Below are positions 33,937-42,496 of a stretch of 64,000 bases of DNA, in pieces (the first letter of the stretch is position 1; every line of letters starts with the position of its first letter). Origin of the DNA: Bacillota bacterium (GTDB lineage: Bacteria > Bacillota > Clostridia > Lachnospirales > Lachnospiraceae). Location: contig JAEYGZ010000034.1 of the NCBI GenBank assembly GCA_023409535.1, forward strand, positions 152,578 to 216,577, read 5' to 3'. Below the pieces are notes generated by a model, which was not told where the DNA came from, searched no databases, and worked only from the letters and a program-made list of their open reading frames with translations. A program made the position numbers and the translations under genes.

Positions 33937-35700
33937 ATGTATGAAAAGGAAAGAACACCGAATTTTGAAGTGAATCCGGTCACACCGATAAAAGGAGTCG
34001 CTTCCTGTAAGGGCTACGAACAGATCACCCGGCAGCTCCTGGACAGAATTGATTTTGAGAGAAAAACCAGGGATAAACTAATCGTAGTATTTGATATTTA
34101 TCATGGTGTAGACCAGAAGAAGCTCTATGATAATGTAATTAAAAAACTGGGTGCCGATTTGATCATAAATTCCGAGGATGCAAGACTGCCGGAGGAGGTT
34201 ATATTTGAGCGGTTTAAAAAATTCATTGTTCCTGAAGACAGGACTTACGGTGTTTATAGCGTTAGCACGGTGGAGGAATACTTTGATGAAACGCTGGTCG
34301 CCGAACGAAAAGAAGAAGTTGAGAAAGCAACCGGCCTGATTGTTATTTATGGAATTGCCTCAAGCATGATCAGCAGGGGGGATATTCTGGTATACGGAAA
34401 TATTACTTATGCGGAATTGAATATCAGACTTGCAGCCGGGCTCGATAATTGGGGCGCTGAAAATTATAAGGAGGAGCTCCTTAAGAAGCAGAAGCGGGGA
34501 ATGTTTATTGAATGGCGGATGCTGGACCGTCATAAACGGCCTTTACTAAAAATACTGGATTATATGATTGACTTTGTACACGGGGATGAGCCTGTGATGG
34601 TTACAGGGGATGGTTATAGAAAAGCAATCACTGATATTACAAACCGTCCGTTTAAGCCGGTACCGATTTTTATGAAGAGCATATGGGGCGGAAGCTGGAT
34701 CCAAAAGGTTTTGGGAGCGAAAACCAATTGGGAAAATGTCGGTTGGGGCTTAACCGGTATTCTGGAATACCAGTCAATCAAGCTTGGCTGTGAGGATCAT
34801 ATCCTTGAGATTCCGTGCAACGATTTGCTCTATTATAAGCCGAAAGAGATCCTGGGGAATAAGATTTTCTACTTTTGGGGTTATAAATGCCCTGTCCATG
34901 TGAATTATCTGGACACATGGGGAGGCGGAAACCTTAGCTTGCAGGTGCATCCCACCACAGATTATGCCTATGAAGTATTCAATTCTTCCTATGGACATCA
35001 TGAAAGCTATTATATCATGGATGCAACCGATCATTCCTCCGTATATCTGGGATTGAAGGAGGGAACCAAGGTTCCTGAACTGGTTGATGCATTAAAGGAT
35101 GCGCAAAATCCCGGTGTAGGATTTGATGACACCAAATATATAAACAATATTCCTGTAAAAAAGCATGACCATGTGTTTATACCCGGCGGGACAGTACACT
35201 GTTCCGGTGAAGGAACCGTAGTTTTGGAAATCGATTTGTTCTGCTTTGCTACGTTCAAGCTGTGGGATTGGGACCGTGTTGATTTTGATGGAAGGCCCAG
35301 GCCGATCAACATTGACCACGGTCAATACAATATTCAGGAAAACTTTCAGGGAAAATGGGTTTATGATAATTTGGTTTCCAAGCAATCAGAGGTAGACCGG
35401 GGGATCGGCTGGCGGGAAGAAAACAGCTCAACCATGAGCTATGAGCCTATGACGATTAACAGATATTGGTTCACAAAGCCGATCTGCCTGAATACCGATG
35501 ATGCAATTATTATTCATGTATTGGTAGAGGGTGAGGAAGCAGTCATCGAAAGCCTGGACGGTTCCTTTGAACCGTTGGTCATTCACTATGCGGAAGCGGT
35601 ATTTATTCCTGCAAATGTCGGGCAATACGTGATAAAGCCTTATGGAAAATCCCTGGAGGAAGAGCTTGCCGTATTACAGATTTTCTACCCCCAGAAGTAG
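33937..35700 (+). CDS. Large class I mannose-6-phosphate isomerase-like protein (second copy)
   Basis: About 587 residues in two parts. The N-terminal 230 residues contain LIVVFDIYHGVDQKKLYDN and the later RGDILVYGNITYAELNIR, a fold that recalls P-loop-derived nucleoside kinases but without a clear Walker A. From about 240 the sequence is a class I isomerase: IFMKSIWGGSWIQK, LSLQVHPTTDYAYEV, FIPGGTVHCSGEG, FKLWDWDRVDFDGRPRPI. The start at 33937 has GAGGGA seven bases upstream. Large isomerases of this kind occur in Firmicutes, often with PTS genes. The actual substrate may be a different hexose or pentose phosphate. Confidence 0.8.
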   Translation: MYEKERTPNFEVNPVTPIKGVASCKGYEQITRQLLDRIDFERKTRDKLIVVFDIYHGVDQKKLYDNVIKKLGADLIINSEDARLPEEVIFERFKKFIVPEDRTYGVYSVSTVEEYFDETLVAERKEEVEKATGLIVIYGIASSMISRGDILVYGNITYAELNIRLAAGLDNWGAENYKEELLKKQKRGMFIEWRMLDRHKRPLLKILDYMIDFVHGDEPVMVTGDGYRKAITDITNRPFKPVPIFMKSIWGGSWIQKVLGAKTNWENVGWGLTGILEYQSIKLGCEDHILEIPCNDLLYYKPKEILGNKIFYFWGYKCPVHVNYLDTWGGGNLSLQVHPTTDYAYEVFNSSYGHHESYYIMDATDHSSVYLGLKEGTKVPELVDALKDAQNPGVGFDDTKYINNIPVKKHDHVFIPGGTVHCSGEGTVVLEIDLFCFATFKLWDWDRVDFDGRPRPINIDHGQYNIQENFQGKWVYDNLVSKQSEVDRGIGWREENSSTMSYEPMTINRYWFTKPICLNTDDAIIIHVLVEGEEAVIESLDGSFEPLVIHYAEAVFIPANVGQYVIKPYGKSLEEELAVLQIFYPQK

Positions 35701-35735
35701 CCCGGATACGCCACACAAAGATAGGAGAGATCGTA

Positions 35736-36881
35736 ATGATTCAGGATAAATTGATTGTTCATTTTGGAGCAGGATCCTTGGGAAGAGGTTTTATTGTACC
35801 TATTTTAAAAGAAAGCGGATGCAGGGTGATATTGGCGGATGCGAATGAAGCGCTCATAGGCAAGCTCAAGGAAACCTTAAGCTATACCTTGTTCATAGCA
35901 GATGAAGAAGAAGGCAAACAAGCGAAGAAAATAGACTTTGACGGTGCATTCTCTGTAGTTACCGATGCAACGGAATTGAAAAAGGTTCTTAAAGAAGCTA
36001 TGACTGTTACAACATCAGTGCGTCAGGAAAACCTGGTACATGTCGCCAAAATGATCAGTGAGGTATGGAATGACGACCGTAACAGTGAAAGAGCTGTTAT
36101 ATGCTGTGAAAACCTGGAAGATGCATCGGGCTACTTTAAGACGCTTTTATCAGGTTTTGCAAAAGATGAAAAGCATAAAGAATTACTTAATAAAATTAAA
36201 GTTCCGGATACCATGGTAGACCGGGGATGCTCACAGTCCAGGAGCGATCCCATGACAGTATATACGGAAAGCTTTTATGAAATCGGCGTCGACAGGAATA
36301 TGCTGCCGGATACGGGCATCAGGCTGATACCGGCTGTAGATGATTTGCAGGGGCATTTTTTCAGAAAAAGATTTTTATTGAATACCTGCGTGGATTCTCT
36401 GGCCTTCCTGGGAATTTACTACGGCTTGAATACTATGGCAGAGGCGTCTGCCAGTAAGGAGGTCAGGAAGGTATTGGAGCCCTATTATTCCCTTGTTAAG
36501 AGCAGCCTGGAAATCGGCTTCGGAATGGCGAAGGAGGAAGTGGACCGGTGGGCGAAATTCTACTGGACTGAGAGAGGAAAAAAGACGACAGGGAAATCAG
36601 TTGCCAGTGAAAGAAATCTGGATGACGTGGCAAGAGATATGTGGAGGAAGCTGGAATATAAGGAAAGATTCATAAGACCGTTAGCCTTATTGAAAAGCAA
36701 GGGCTATGCCATTGACAGCGGGTTGGACTTAATTATCAAGATGGTTGAATTTCTGGCAAAGCAGGATAAGCTGAGTGAGAAGGAAGTACAAAATCGCATG
36801 AAGCAGATGTGGTGTGTGGATGATACCGGAAACTACATATATGACCGTGTTTCAGAATTAATCCATATAGAAAACAGATAA
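35736..36881 (+). CDS. Mannitol-1-phosphate 5-dehydrogenase-like protein with altered active site
   Basis: A 381-residue member of the MtlD polyol dehydrogenase family. The NAD fold is clear (VHFGAGSLGRGFI near residue 10), and the length is normal. The family active site K-x4-N-x2-H is seen as KRFLLNTCVD: Lys211 and Asn216 are kept, but position 219 is Val where E. coli MtlD has His (NTGH). Either the enzyme uses another proton relay and substrate, or it is catalytically weakened. AGGAGAG precedes ATG 35736, and IIA follows after 14 bases, so it belongs to the PTS operon. A mannitol role should not be assumed. Confidence 0.82.
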   Translation: MIQDKLIVHFGAGSLGRGFIVPILKESGCRVILADANEALIGKLKETLSYTLFIADEEEGKQAKKIDFDGAFSVVTDATELKKVLKEAMTVTTSVRQENLVHVAKMISEVWNDDRNSERAVICCENLEDASGYFKTLLSGFAKDEKHKELLNKIKVPDTMVDRGCSQSRSDPMTVYTESFYEIGVDRNMLPDTGIRLIPAVDDLQGHFFRKRFLLNTCVDSLAFLGIYYGLNTMAEASASKEVRKVLEPYYSLVKSSLEIGFGMAKEEVDRWAKFYWTERGKKTTGKSVASERNLDDVARDMWRKLEYKERFIRPLALLKSKGYAIDSGLDLIIKMVEFLAKQDKLSEKEVQNRMKQMWCVDDTGNYIYDRVSELIHIENR

Positions 36882-36895
36882 TAGTGAGGTAGAGA

Positions 36896-37351
36896 ATGCT
36901 CGAAGATATATTTTTAACGGAAGGTAAAGCAGCAAATTGGGAAGAAGCCATTCAAATAACCGCACACATATTAGAGAAGAATGGGTGCGTCAAAGAGAGT
37001 TTTCTGAACGGCTGCATAGAGCGGGAAAAGCTGTACCCTACCGGTTTGCCCACAAAGGTTCCGATTGCACTGCCACACACCGAGGCCATACATGTAATAA
37101 AGCCCGGAGCATGCTTACTAAGATTAAGCGAGCCTGTTAAATTCAGAAACATGGAAGACCCGGAGGATGAGATAGAAGTTGGTTTTGTATTTAATATTGC
37201 AATTGAAAAGTCCAAAGACCAGTTAAAAGTTCTGGGTGCTATCTCCAGGATGTTCCAGGATATAGAGTTTCTGGAGAGAGCCAGAAGACTGTCAATCAAT
37301 GAATTCAGGGAAGTATTTCTTGAAAAATGGCATATGTGGCATACACAGTAA
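36896..37351 (+). CDS. PTS system IIA component, fructose/mannitol/galactitol type
   Basis: A 151-residue EIIA-2 domain. The phosphorylation site is His61 in IALPHTEAIH, and the following VKFRNMEDPEDEIEVGFVF and LKVLGAISRMFQD are typical of the family. It takes phosphate from HPr and hands it to IIB. ATG 36896 is preceded by GTGAGGTAG. It completes the IIA/IIB/IIC set of the island. Confidence 0.92.
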   Translation: MLEDIFLTEGKAANWEEAIQITAHILEKNGCVKESFLNGCIEREKLYPTGLPTKVPIALPHTEAIHVIKPGACLLRLSEPVKFRNMEDPEDEIEVGFVFNIAIEKSKDQLKVLGAISRMFQDIEFLERARRLSINEFREVFLEKWHMWHTQ

Positions 37352-37452
37352 TTATATGCGGAAAGCTGCAGGAAATAATGCTGCCGATTATCAGGGACAT
37401 GTGATATTTATAGAAGTGTGTATTTATTCTGCTTTGGAAAGGAACAATCTGC

Positions 37453-37896
37453 TTGAATAAACATTGTATTTGTTCGGATGGAACAATTGATTTAATGCCC
37501 AGAGAGACAGGCTTTCATTTGGATGATTTTTCTGGAAGTATAAAAGCTGTTAAATATTATGAAATCCAAAAAAATGGAGCAACGGATTCCTATGGGTATT
37601 GTTATCTTATTGTGAATGATGAAAGGCCCTGCCATACCGGGAATATCGGATTTTATATAAAGGATAGGTATCGCGGCAACGAATATGCGGTTAGGGCATG
37701 CAGATTATTGTTTCAAACAGCTGAAGCAATCGGAATGAAGACATTATTTCTTGCAGTGAATAAGGATAATAAACCGTCAAAAAGGATCTGTGAAAAATTA
37801 GGCGGCAGCTATCTGGGAACCATAAAGCCGGAAGAGCATGGGGATTACTATACCGAAAGCTCATTGGAAAGAGAAATATATGAGTTTATTTTATAG
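37453..37896 (+). CDS. GNAT family N-acetyltransferase within the PTS island
   Basis: A 147-residue acetyltransferase of the RimJ/RimL-like kind: GNIGFYIKDRYRGNEYAVRA contains the acetyl-CoA loop (Q/R-x-x-G-x-G/A in the form RYRGNEYA), and LAVNKDNKPSKRICEKLGGS is the usual end. The TTG start at 37453 lies after AAAGGA. It stands between IIA and the PRD regulator on the same strand. Its target might be the imported compound or a protein of the phosphorelay, but this is only inferred. Confidence 0.8.
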   Translation: MNKHCICSDGTIDLMPRETGFHLDDFSGSIKAVKYYEIQKNGATDSYGYCYLIVNDERPCHTGNIGFYIKDRYRGNEYAVRACRLLFQTAEAIGMKTLFLAVNKDNKPSKRICEKLGGSYLGTIKPEEHGDYYTESSLEREIYEFIL

Positions 37897-37940
37897 AGTA
37901 CTTTGTAAATTCTTTTTACATGAGGAAAGGGATTGCAGCG

Positions 37941-40073
37941 ATGAATGAAAGAGTCTATGAGATACTGTATTTTTTACTTACAAATGAAAATCGAGTAGTT
38001 CCTATGGATATTTTGTGCAAAAAATTTGAGGTCAGTGTTCGTACGATTAAGAATTATCTGGCAATCATTGAAGATTATGCTGATAACGGAATGAAGGGCT
38101 TGTTCCTGGTTAAGGGAGAAAACGTCCTGTTCAGCGGGACGGCAGAACAGGCCTCAACGATACTGAACAAGGCTTTAAAGGAAGATTTCTATGAATATAA
38201 GCTGTCGCCCAGGGAACGCAGATTTATTATCGGTATCTCGTTACTGTTAACGGATGAGCCGATCACTCTGGCACAATTGAATAATTTATTGTTTACAAGC
38301 AGGGCCACGCTCATTAAGGATGTTGCCGATATCTCGGATTATTTTCATGATAGGAATATAAAATTTTATGAGAACAAACATAAGGGTTTTTTGCTTAAAC
38401 TCACCGAGAGTCAACGAAGAGATGCGATTCTGACGCTGGTCAGGGATGAAGAAATTCCTGTTATGGAGCTTTTTGATACAAGGAATTTTAATATATGTAC
38501 GAAATTCTTGCGGCAAAAAATAAATCTTGACTTTTATTGGAAGGGTGCGGAAGCAGCCGTGACACTTGCAGAGCAGCATTTTAATTTTTCTATGGCAGAT
38601 TTTGAATTTTATGAAATAGTACTTGTTTTATGTATCTCTATTGCAAGACTGTCAAATTCCAAATTTATTGAAGAAGCTTTTTCGGTAAAGCTGGATTCGA
38701 ACGATATGTGTATTCCTATAGCCGAAAATATGTTAAAAAGCACTTGCTTGCTTACTCCTTCGATGAATAAGGACACCATATATCTGGCGCATAAGCTGAA
38801 AAAGCACAACCTGATTAATTCGGAAGGTGCCGCCAATGAGAAACTGATCAATTTTTATATCATCGTCAAGAGCTTTTTATATAAGCTTTCCCTGGCTTAC
38901 GGCTTGAATTTATTGAATGATTATAAGCTGCAGGAGTTTCTGACGGCACATGTTACGGGATTATACAGGCGTCTCCAACGAGGAGAGAAGGTAAAAAACC
39001 CTGATTCAGAGCAGATAATAAAAAAATACAAAAATGATTTCAGAAAACTGAATGAAACTATTAATGTGATTGAAGCGTATATGGGGATTACGCTGACCAA
39101 TGATGAAAAATGCTTTGTATTAATTCATATTATCGCTGCATTGGAAAGAACAAGGCGAAAAGCGGTTTTACCCAATGTCATTATTGTATGTGATTCCGGA
39201 ATTGGAACATCCGTATTTTTGTCTGAAATGGTGGAAAAACATTTTAAGGTAAACATAGCAGGTGTATTGTCTTTTCATGGTCTGAAAAAAGAATTACTTA
39301 ATAATCCGGAAGCAGTTAAAAGGAGCTGTGACTTTATTTTAAGCACGATACCGCTTAACGGTATTACAATACCATGGCTGCAGGTCAGTGTAATGCTTAC
39401 CCTGGATGAATTGAGCAAAATCCATCATTTAATCATCGAGGCAATCGATCGGAAGCAGCTTGCTTCAGAGGAGCTTCCTCTTGAAAATCATCTGAAAGAC
39501 GGTACGGGCGCGGAACAGTTTACCATTGACCATGAGCCAAACGGAAAGGATGAAACCAGGGAAAATGTTTCAAACGACGGGTTCTTATGGAAACAGCTGT
39601 CTGCCGGGGATATTCTGCTGGACAAGCAGGCAGTTGATTGGAAGGAAGCAATCATCCTTGCAGCCGGACCGTTGGTCAGAAAACAAAAGTGCAATGAAAA
39701 CTATGTACAATGCATGGTTGATAACGTAATAAAAAACGGCCCTTATATCGTTTTTACTCCGGGAATTGCCATTGCGCATGCAAATCCTCGGGATGGGGCA
39801 TCGGAATTCGGTGTATCCTTCTTAAGATTATCTGCTCCCGTGAAATTTGGGCATAAGGATAACGATCCTGTTGATATCATTGTGGCATTATCTTTGGATC
39901 ATGCCAACAAGCATAAGGAGCTGCTTTTTAGTATGATGAATGTTTTTTGTAATAAAGCTGCTTCAAAGGAATTACGGACGGCTGGCACATATGAGCAGGT
40001 CATAGAGATTTTAAAGAAATATGAAAGGAAATCCGTTTATAAAAAGTCAAAGGAGGAAAAGGATGATCTATAA
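37941..40073 (+). CDS. PRD-containing PTS-controlled transcription regulator (MtlR/BglG type)
   Basis: About 710 residues. The N-terminus has a Mga/HTH-11 DNA-binding region (FEVSVRTIKNYLAIIED), then two PRD domains (about 200-400), a galactitol-type IIB-like domain with Cys417 (VIIVCDSGIGTS), and a C-terminal IIA domain with His613 (GIAIAHANPRDG). Such proteins activate their operon when the PTS is busy, through phosphorylation at PRD, IIB and IIA sites. ATG 37941 is chosen because AGGAAAGGG stands about ten bases upstream. Enzyme I begins inside its last codons (11-base overlap). It is the likely local activator of the island. Confidence 0.92.
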   Translation: MNERVYEILYFLLTNENRVVPMDILCKKFEVSVRTIKNYLAIIEDYADNGMKGLFLVKGENVLFSGTAEQASTILNKALKEDFYEYKLSPRERRFIIGISLLLTDEPITLAQLNNLLFTSRATLIKDVADISDYFHDRNIKFYENKHKGFLLKLTESQRRDAILTLVRDEEIPVMELFDTRNFNICTKFLRQKINLDFYWKGAEAAVTLAEQHFNFSMADFEFYEIVLVLCISIARLSNSKFIEEAFSVKLDSNDMCIPIAENMLKSTCLLTPSMNKDTIYLAHKLKKHNLINSEGAANEKLINFYIIVKSFLYKLSLAYGLNLLNDYKLQEFLTAHVTGLYRRLQRGEKVKNPDSEQIIKKYKNDFRKLNETINVIEAYMGITLTNDEKCFVLIHIIAALERTRRKAVLPNVIIVCDSGIGTSVFLSEMVEKHFKVNIAGVLSFHGLKKELLNNPEAVKRSCDFILSTIPLNGITIPWLQVSVMLTLDELSKIHHLIIEAIDRKQLASEELPLENHLKDGTGAEQFTIDHEPNGKDETRENVSNDGFLWKQLSAGDILLDKQAVDWKEAIILAAGPLVRKQKCNENYVQCMVDNVIKNGPYIVFTPGIAIAHANPRDGASEFGVSFLRLSAPVKFGHKDNDPVDIIVALSLDHANKHKELLFSMMNVFCNKAASKELRTAGTYEQVIEILKKYERKSVYKKSKEEKDDL

Positions 40074-41784
40074 GGGAAATCCTGTATCTCAAGGGATTGG
40101 GATAGGTAAGATTCATCTGTTCGAACCGTTTGTTCCATCTGTGGTTAAAAATGTAATTGTGCCTGGTGACAGATCAAAGACGATAGAAAGCTATGAGAAG
40201 GCAAAGGAAAAAGCGCAGGAGGAGATACTGGCTGTCAGGAAGAAATTGATGGCAGGTGATAAGGAAAAGGCGAAGATTTTTTCGGCACATATGGAGATAT
40301 TGAGTGATCCGGTGATAGATGAGGAAATCCGTATATCCATAGCGCAAGACTGCCTGAATGCCGATTGGGTAATCTATTCAACCTATGAAAAGTATATAGG
40401 CATACTGGAAAAAACACAGGATATGCTGATCCGGGAGCGGGCAGCCGACATAAAGGATGTGCAGCTGCGGCTTCTTCGCTGCTTCTATGGTTTGCCTGAA
40501 AAGAGTCTGGCTTCAATCAAAACACCGGTCATTATTGTGGCACACGACTTGCTGCCGTCAGATACGGTTATGCTTGACCCGGCAAATACCCTTGCAATTG
40601 TCACTGAGATAGGGGGGTATACATCACACAGTGCGATTATTGCCCGTAATTTAGAAATACCGGCATTATTGGGCGTTCAGGAAGCTGTTTCCATTGTGAA
40701 GCAATCAGAAACAGTTATCGTGGATGCATTGGATGGGTTACTTATTACAGAGCCTGAGAAGGAGCAAATGGAAAGCTATCATAAAAAACGGGAAGACTTC
40801 ATCATGCATACCGCGGAAGTTAAAAAATTTATGGATATTAAAGCTGTTACCGCAGATGGATTCCCCGTAGAAATAGATTTGAATATCAGCTCGGCCGACC
40901 TTTTGGAACTTGAGGGAGCACAATTTACAGATGGTGTGGGACTTTTCCGGACAGAGTTCCTATACATGGGACGCAGCCACTTACCAACAGAAGAGGAGCA
41001 ATATGAGATTTATAAAAAGGTCCTTCTAAAATTCGGTTCACGGCCCGTTACCTTGCGAACTCTTGATATCGGCGGTGATAAAACACTTGAATATCTTCAG
41101 CTTCCAAAAGAGGACAATCCTTTTTTGGGAAACCGCGCATTGAGACTATGCTTTCAAAATCCTGATATTTTTAAAACGCAGCTGAGAGCAGCGCTAAGAG
41201 CTTCCATCCATGGGAATTTACGTATCATGTTTCCGATGGTAGCTAATATGGAGGATATCTATAAAGCAAAAGCTGTCCTGGGGGAGGTTAAGGCTGGCCT
41301 TGACAAAGAAGAAATACCATTTGATAAAAACGTGAAGATCGGAATTATGATTGAAATACCCTCGATTGCCCTGATTGCCGATTTTGTTGTAAAGGAAGTG
41401 GATTTTGCCAGTATAGGAACCAACGATCTGACCCAGTACATGATAGCGGTGGATAGACTGAATCCGAATGTTACGGAATATTACCAAGCCTATCATCCTG
41501 CAATTTTCCGTATGATTGGTTTCGTGATTGAACAGTTCGTGAAGGAAGGAAAACCGATTTGTGTATGCGGTGAAATGGGCGGAGATGTTTTATCGGCAGT
41601 GGTTTTACTTGGTATGGGTATACGCCAATTATCAATGGGAATTTCCTCCGTGGGACGGATAAAAAAAATGATTAATTCGCTGGCCGTCGGGCAAGCAGGC
41701 AGTATCGCCGCTAACTTGAAAAATTATGTAACAGCTGCCGGGATGGAGGAATATTTAAAAAGTTCTCTTGCGGATATTTTATGA
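40063..41784 (+). CDS. ptsI: PTS Enzyme I (PEP-protein phosphotransferase)
   Basis: A 573-residue complete Enzyme I. The phosphorylated His189 is in GGYTSHSAIIARN, and the PEP-binding C-terminal domain shows GVGLFRTEFLYMGR, GNRALRLCF, SIGTNDLTQYM and ICVCGEMGGD. It starts the phosphorelay by taking phosphate from PEP. ATG 40063 has AAAGGAGG nine bases upstream and overlaps the regulator gene. Because general Enzyme I is normally encoded with general HPr elsewhere, this may be a second, island-specific copy, although it could be the only one in the genome. Confidence 0.93.
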   Translation: MIYKGNPVSQGIGIGKIHLFEPFVPSVVKNVIVPGDRSKTIESYEKAKEKAQEEILAVRKKLMAGDKEKAKIFSAHMEILSDPVIDEEIRISIAQDCLNADWVIYSTYEKYIGILEKTQDMLIRERAADIKDVQLRLLRCFYGLPEKSLASIKTPVIIVAHDLLPSDTVMLDPANTLAIVTEIGGYTSHSAIIARNLEIPALLGVQEAVSIVKQSETVIVDALDGLLITEPEKEQMESYHKKREDFIMHTAEVKKFMDIKAVTADGFPVEIDLNISSADLLELEGAQFTDGVGLFRTEFLYMGRSHLPTEEEQYEIYKKVLLKFGSRPVTLRTLDIGGDKTLEYLQLPKEDNPFLGNRALRLCFQNPDIFKTQLRAALRASIHGNLRIMFPMVANMEDIYKAKAVLGEVKAGLDKEEIPFDKNVKIGIMIEIPSIALIADFVVKEVDFASIGTNDLTQYMIAVDRLNPNVTEYYQAYHPAIFRMIGFVIEQFVKEGKPICVCGEMGGDVLSAVVLLGMGIRQLSMGISSVGRIKKMINSLAVGQAGSIAANLKNYVTAAGMEEYLKSSLADIL

Positions 41785-41827
41785 TAGGAAGCACGCTTAA
41801 TTAATAACACAATTTGGAGGCTATATT

Positions 41828-42100
41828 ATGTATACAAAAAACACAAAGATAATAAACAGAACAGGTCTTCATGCCCGTCCGGCATCGGATTTTGTTGCTT
41901 GCGCAAAGACCTTCAGATCAAAAATACTTATAAAAAGAACAGGAGGGGAAGATGAGGTTGATGCAAAATCTATAGTTATGCTGCTCTCGCTGGGTCTGTC
42001 ACAGGGAGAAGGAATCGCGATCAGCGCTCAGGGTGAGGATGAAGCCAGAGCGGTTGACACTCTTATTGATCTTGTAAATTCTGCTTTCGGTGAAGTATAA
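41828..42100 (+). CDS. HPr phosphocarrier protein, copy 1
   Basis: A 90-residue HPr. His15 lies in TGLHARPAS and is the Enzyme I phosphorylation site. The regulatory serine is Ser48 in DAKSIVMLLSLG, two positions late because of a short insertion (GGEDEVD) in the preceding loop; it is probably still a target of HPr kinase. TTGGAGG precedes ATG 41828, 43 bases after Enzyme I. Compared with a classical HPr the loop insertion is unusual. Confidence 0.9.
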   Translation: MYTKNTKIINRTGLHARPASDFVACAKTFRSKILIKRTGGEDEVDAKSIVMLLSLGLSQGEGIAISAQGEDEARAVDTLIDLVNSAFGEV

Positions 42101-42188
42101 CAAAAACGTTTGTAATTAAGAGTAAAATAAAAAGCTGCGGAATCATCGGGATGATCAGAGAACGCCGGGTTATATGAGGAGGAATATT

Positions 42189-42452
42189 ATGTATTCAAAG
42201 AACACAATCATCATAAATAAGGCAGGTCTGCATGCCAGGCCGGCTAATTTATTTGTAACAGCTGCTAAAAAATTCAAATCAGATATCACGATTGAAATCA
42301 ATCAAAAAAAAGCGAATGCAAAATCAGTTATCTCAATTCTTGGGCTTGAGGCTGCCAGTGGGAGTCCTGTGATAATCACCGCGGAAGGAATTGACGAAGA
42401 AGCGGCAGTGAAGGAATTAGTAAACCTGATTGAAGCAGGTCTTGGTGAATAA
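42189..42452 (+). CDS. HPr phosphocarrier protein, copy 2
   Basis: An 87-residue HPr with His15 in AGLHARPAN and Ser46 in NAKSVISILGLEA, so both the PEP-dependent and ATP-dependent phosphorylation sites are kept. Length matches standard HPr better than the preceding copy. GAGGAGG is seven bases before ATG 42189. The two HPr genes lie 88 bases apart and differ clearly in sequence, so they look like old paralogues with different partners, not a recent duplication. Confidence 0.9.
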   Translation: MYSKNTIIINKAGLHARPANLFVTAAKKFKSDITIEINQKKANAKSVISILGLEAASGSPVIITAEGIDEEAAVKELVNLIEAGLGE

Positions 42453-42496
42453 TATCCTGTGATAAATTACTTCATCCGGAAGTGAGGAACTCAATA

